NCBI GenBank assembly: GCA_019420065.1
Contig: JAHZHX010000077.1
Span: 1-8,890, forward strand
Length of the DNA stretch: 8,890 nucleotides
DNA from: Clostridiales bacterium
GTDB lineage: Bacteria; Bacillota; Clostridia; Christensenellales; Aristaeellaceae
Direction of reading: 5' to 3'
Below, piece by piece: positions 7,203-8,890 of this stretch; within the stretch, counting starts at the first letter, position 1; the number at the start of each line of letters is the position of its first letter. Made by a program: the position numbers and the translations under genes. Under the pieces are notes generated by a model. It was given only the letters and a program-made list of their open reading frames with translations. It was not told the origin of the DNA and made no database searches.

Positions 7203-7889
7203 TCAATATTCATTGCCTGCGGGGGCTGCCGCGGCGTCTTTTTCCGCCTTGGCCAGCTTGACGATGCGGCTGGTGCCCAGGCGTTCCGCGCCCAGGGCGA
7301 TAAAGCGCTCCGCGTCGGCAAAGGAGGAAATGCCGCCAGCCGCTTTTATTTTTACATTCGGGCCGATATGGCGGCTGAACAGCGCAATATCGTCAAAGGT
7401 AGCGCCGCCGGTAGAAAAGCCGGTGGAGGTCTTGATATAATCAGCGCCCGCGCGGGTCACAAGGTCGCACATGGTGATCTTTTCTTCCTCGGTAAGCAGG
7501 CAGGTTTCAATAATGACTTTGAGAATATGATTTCCGGCGGCTTCTTTCAGCTGGCGGATTTCACTGAGCACATCGTTGGTTCGGCCCTCCTTGAGCGCGC
7601 CGATGTTGATGACCATATCGACCTCATCCGCGCCGTTGGCGATCGCGTCCTTGGTTTCAAACACCTTGGCGGCGGTGGTCATATAGCCGTTGGGGAAACC
7701 AATCACCGTGCAGACGGCTATTTTTCCCTGTACATAATCATGCGCCTGGCGAACATAGCAGGGAGGGATGCAGACCGAGGCCGTTCCGTAGGCCATCGCG
7801 TCATCGCAGATCTGACGAATTTCTGCCCAGGTGGCTTCGGGCTTGAGCAGCGTATGGTCAACGCGGCGGAAAATTTCTTTTCTATCCAT
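7203..7889 (-). CDS. deoC: Deoxyribose-phosphate aldolase
   Basis: DeoC (DERA) is a class I aldolase that splits 2-deoxy-D-ribose 5-phosphate into acetaldehyde and glyceraldehyde 3-phosphate, the last step of deoxynucleoside catabolism, in the cytosol. Taking the ATG at 7889, the protein has 228 residues, normal for the short Firmicutes DeoC. It starts MDRKEIFRRVDHTLLKPEAT, a family signature. The Schiff-base lysine is K153 in YIKTSTG, the second conserved lysine is K182 in KIKAAGG, and the proton-relay aspartate is D91 in DEVDMVINIG. GTSRIV near the C-terminus is the phosphate-binding end of the barrel. The frame also allows TTG at 7892, one codon earlier. No other deo or nucleoside-phosphorylase gene is in the window, so it looks like a standalone copy. 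It is transcribed divergently from the hydrolase gene at 8042. Confidence 0.97.
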   Translation of the reverse strand: MDRKEIFRRVDHTLLKPEATWAEIRQICDDAMAYGTASVCIPPCYVRQAHDYVQGKIAVCTVIGFPNGYMTTAAKVFETKDAIANGADEVDMVINIGALKEGRTNDVLSEIRQLKEAAGNHILKVIIETCLLTEEEKITMCDLVTRAGADYIKTSTGFSTGGATFDDIALFSRHIGPNVKIKAAGGISSFADAERFIALGAERLGTSRIVKLAKAEKDAAAAPAGNEY

Positions 7890-7899
7890 CAATGAATCA

Positions 7900-7905
7900 C
7901 TCCTT
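7900..7905 (-). promoter_or_regulatory. Shine-Dalgarno of deoC
   Basis: AAGGAG on the - strand lies 10 bases before ATG 7889 and 7 bases before TTG 7892. Spacing alone slightly favours TTG, but ATG is the stronger start codon and gives the normal family N-terminus, so 7889 is preferred. Confidence 0.65.
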
Positions 7906-7908
7906 CCG

Positions 7909-7925
7909 GTACAGCTTTATTGTAC
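7909..7925. promoter_or_regulatory. Candidate operator: GTACA-N7-TGTAC inverted repeat over the deoC -10 box
   Basis: The half-sites GTACA (7909-7913) and TGTAC (7921-7925) are exact reverse complements separated by 7 bases, and the right half overlaps the proposed deoC -10 (7919-7924). A repressor bound here would block deoC transcription. It does not resemble the B. subtilis DeoR operator as I remember it. Five-base half-sites can occur by chance, so this is only a candidate. Confidence 0.35.
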
Positions 7926-7947
7926 TGTGTTTTGCGGCAAATTTCCA
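7919..7947 (-). promoter_or_regulatory. Candidate sigma-A-type promoter of deoC
   Basis: On the - strand, TGGAAA (7947-7942, 4 of 6 matches to TTGACA) and TACAAT (7924-7919, 5 of 6 matches to TATAAT) are separated by exactly 17 bases. The -10 lies about 30 bases before the deoC start, a reasonable leader length. Confidence 0.5.
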
Positions 7948-7970
7948 GTGCTTTTTTCCGATTTTGTTTA

Positions 7971-7991
7971 TTGACGTTTGACGTTTGAGCG
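7971..7991. repeat. Tandem heptamer repeat TTGACGT at the -35 region
   Basis: Two perfect TTGACGT units (7971-7977 and 7978-7984) are followed by a third, diverged unit TTGAGCG (7985-7991). Each unit begins with a -35-like TTGA, but only the middle one has the correct 17-base distance to the -10 box. Confidence 0.7.
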
Positions 7992-8006
7992 CGCATATGG
8001 TAAAAT
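7978..8006 (+). promoter_or_regulatory. Sigma-A-type promoter of the MBL hydrolase gene at 8042
   Basis: TTGACG (7978-7983) and TAAAAT (8001-8006) are separated by 17 bases, and TGG immediately before the -10 forms an extended -10 element. The transcript would begin near 8013, giving a leader of about 30 bases. Confidence 0.75.
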
Positions 8007-8029
8007 AACGGAAGAAATCCTGCATGATC

Positions 8030-8036
8030 GGAGGAG
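8030..8036 (+). promoter_or_regulatory. Shine-Dalgarno deciding the start of the hydrolase at 8042
   Basis: GGAGGAG ends 5 bases before the ATG at 8042. The in-frame ATG at 8024 lies upstream of this sequence and would translate it as protein, so 8042 is the true start. Confidence 0.85.
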
Positions 8037-8041
8037 AGTAC

Positions 8042-8824
8042 ATGAATACGCCCTATATCCGTGTTCTGGGCACGGCTGACTGGCATCAGACCGCGCATAA
8101 CGACCATTCCTGCTATACGGTGAACGACCGCATCCTGATTGACGCTTGTCCCAGCGTGGTCACGCAGCTGCTGGAATGCGGCGTGGAGCCGCTGGATATT
8201 GCCGCCGTATGCTTTACGCATATGCATGCCGACCATATCATGGGTCTGGCGCCGCTGCTGCACTATTGGCGCGTATGCCGCAAGGGCGACCTGAGCGGTC
8301 TTACGATCTATGGCCCCAAGGCGACGCTGCGCGAGGCCGTGCGGCGCACGCTGATTTTTGTTTTTGAAAGTGAAGAACGCATGCACAAGAACCTGATCGC
8401 GCTGCCCCGCCTCGTGGAGCTGGAGGGAGATCAGGCGGTGGAGCTGCCGGGCGTGAAGGCGCGCGTGACGGACAGCCGCCATGCGACCCCGGGCCTGTGC
8501 TGGGTGATGGAGGATGTGGAAACCGGCCGCAGCGTGGGCTTTTCCGGCGATACCGCGTACCAGGATAAGTATCCCGCTTTCTTCCGGGCGGTTGACCTGC
8601 TGGTGCATGAGTGCTCGTATGGGGCTGGCCCGGCTGACGCGGTCAATTCCAGCGGTCATTCCGGCGGCTACGAGGCGGCGCGGGTGTGCCGCGAGGCGGA
8701 GGCAAAGCGGCTGCTTTTGACCCATACCTATGAACCCAAGCGCGAGGCGGCGCTGGCCATGGCGCGTAAGGAAACTGCCGCGTCGGTGGAATGGGCCATG
8801 CCGGGAAATACCTTCGAATTCTGA
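8042..8824 (+). CDS. MBL-fold metallo-hydrolase, RNase Z-like, function unknown
   Basis: A 260-residue metallo-beta-lactamase-superfamily hydrolase of the RNase Z/PhnP-like type. The metal site is complete: THMHADH at 59-65 (the HxHxDH motif), His147 in DSRHATPGL, Asp170 in FSGDTAYQDK and His228 in LLTHTYEPK. VHECSY (188-193) followed by SGHSGGYEAARVCREAEAKRLLLTH parallels the C-terminal part of RNase Z. I see no segment corresponding to the tRNA-binding flexible arm, so tRNA 3'-processing is doubtful; a phosphodiesterase or other small-molecule hydrolase is more likely. There is no signal peptide or membrane segment, so it is cytosolic. It has its own promoter and is apparently monocistronic, divergent from deoC, with no clear terminator before the next promoter at 8879. 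Confidence 0.85.
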   Translation: MNTPYIRVLGTADWHQTAHNDHSCYTVNDRILIDACPSVVTQLLECGVEPLDIAAVCFTHMHADHIMGLAPLLHYWRVCRKGDLSGLTIYGPKATLREAVRRTLIFVFESEERMHKNLIALPRLVELEGDQAVELPGVKARVTDSRHATPGLCWVMEDVETGRSVGFSGDTAYQDKYPAFFRAVDLLVHECSYGAGPADAVNSSGHSGGYEAARVCREAEAKRLLLTHTYEPKREAALAMARKETAASVEWAMPGNTFEF

Positions 8825-8827
8825 AAA

Positions 8828-8873
8828 TGGATTACTAATACTATTTTCTCATTAAATCGCTCAATAGAATCCA
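8828..8873. repeat. Bulged inverted repeat downstream of the hydrolase gene
   Basis: TGGATT (8828-8833) pairs with AATCCA (8868-8873), and CTATT (8841-8845) pairs with AATAG (8863-8867), giving 11 pairs with a 7-base bulge on the left side. The stem is AT-rich and no T-run follows, so it is not a standard terminator. It could weakly end the upstream transcript, act as a protein-binding site ahead of the next promoter, or be chance. Confidence 0.3.
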
Positions 8874-8878
8874 GAATG

Positions 8879-8887
8879 TGGTATAAT
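8879..8887 (+). promoter_or_regulatory. Extended -10 promoter for a gene beyond the window
   Basis: TGG followed by a perfect TATAAT (8882-8887) forms an extended -10. The expected -35 position (8859-8864, GCTCAA) matches poorly, which is tolerated when an extended -10 is present. The gene it would serve starts after base 8890. Confidence 0.55.
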
Positions 8888-8890
8888 GTA

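Noticed and set aside
8024..8041. ATG at 8024 as start of the second hydrolase
   Set aside because: It would encode the GGAGGAG ribosome-binding site as protein; ATG 8042 has correct spacing.

Overview
The window looks like a chromosomal segment of a fairly high-GC, Gram-positive, probably anaerobic Clostridia-type (Firmicutes) bacterium. This rests on gene content and order: a RecJ with a long C-terminal extension, a RelA/SpoT-type synthetase-hydrolase, D-aminoacyl-tRNA deacylase, a small metallo-beta-lactamase-fold hydrolase and a HemZ-type radical SAM protein, in a tight cluster known from many Firmicutes. A sampled line of the cluster (5581-5640) is about 63% G+C. The genus cannot be named from this sequence.

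Region 1 (1-6290, + strand) is one compact operon: recJ (5' end outside the window), rel, dtd, the MBL hydrolase and hemZ. Three of the four junctions are stop/start overlaps (TAATG, TGATG, ATGA) and the fourth is a 15-base gap with a strong Shine-Dalgarno, so translational coupling is likely. A 16-bp hairpin starting on the base after the hemZ stop ends the operon. The cluster joins DNA repair (RecJ), stringent response (Rel), removal of D-amino acids from tRNA (Dtd) and two metabolic enzymes. It has the look of a conserved housekeeping block rather than one pathway.

Region 2 (6303-7142, - strand) is a single gene for a GIY-YIG nuclease-fold protein with a C-terminal DUF4357-like segment. 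It is visibly AT-richer (line 6361-6420 is about 42% G+C) than everything around it. It converges on the operon across the shared hairpin and is the only accessory-looking gene here.

Region 3 (7203-8824) holds deoC on the - strand and a second MBL-fold hydrolase on the + strand, divergently transcribed from a 152-base intergenic stretch. That stretch carries a plausible promoter for each gene, a GTACA-N7-TGTAC inverted repeat over the deoC -10 box, and tandem TTGACGT heptamers at the -35 of the hydrolase gene. The window closes on an extended -10 promoter (8879-8887) pointing into a gene beyond the edge.

I see no tRNA, rRNA, CRISPR array, insertion sequence or obvious new multi-gene system. 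The items most worth a second look are the low-GC GIY-YIG gene, the deoC/hydrolase intergenic control region, the orphan RNase Z-like hydrolase, and the recJ-rel junction without an intervening apt gene.
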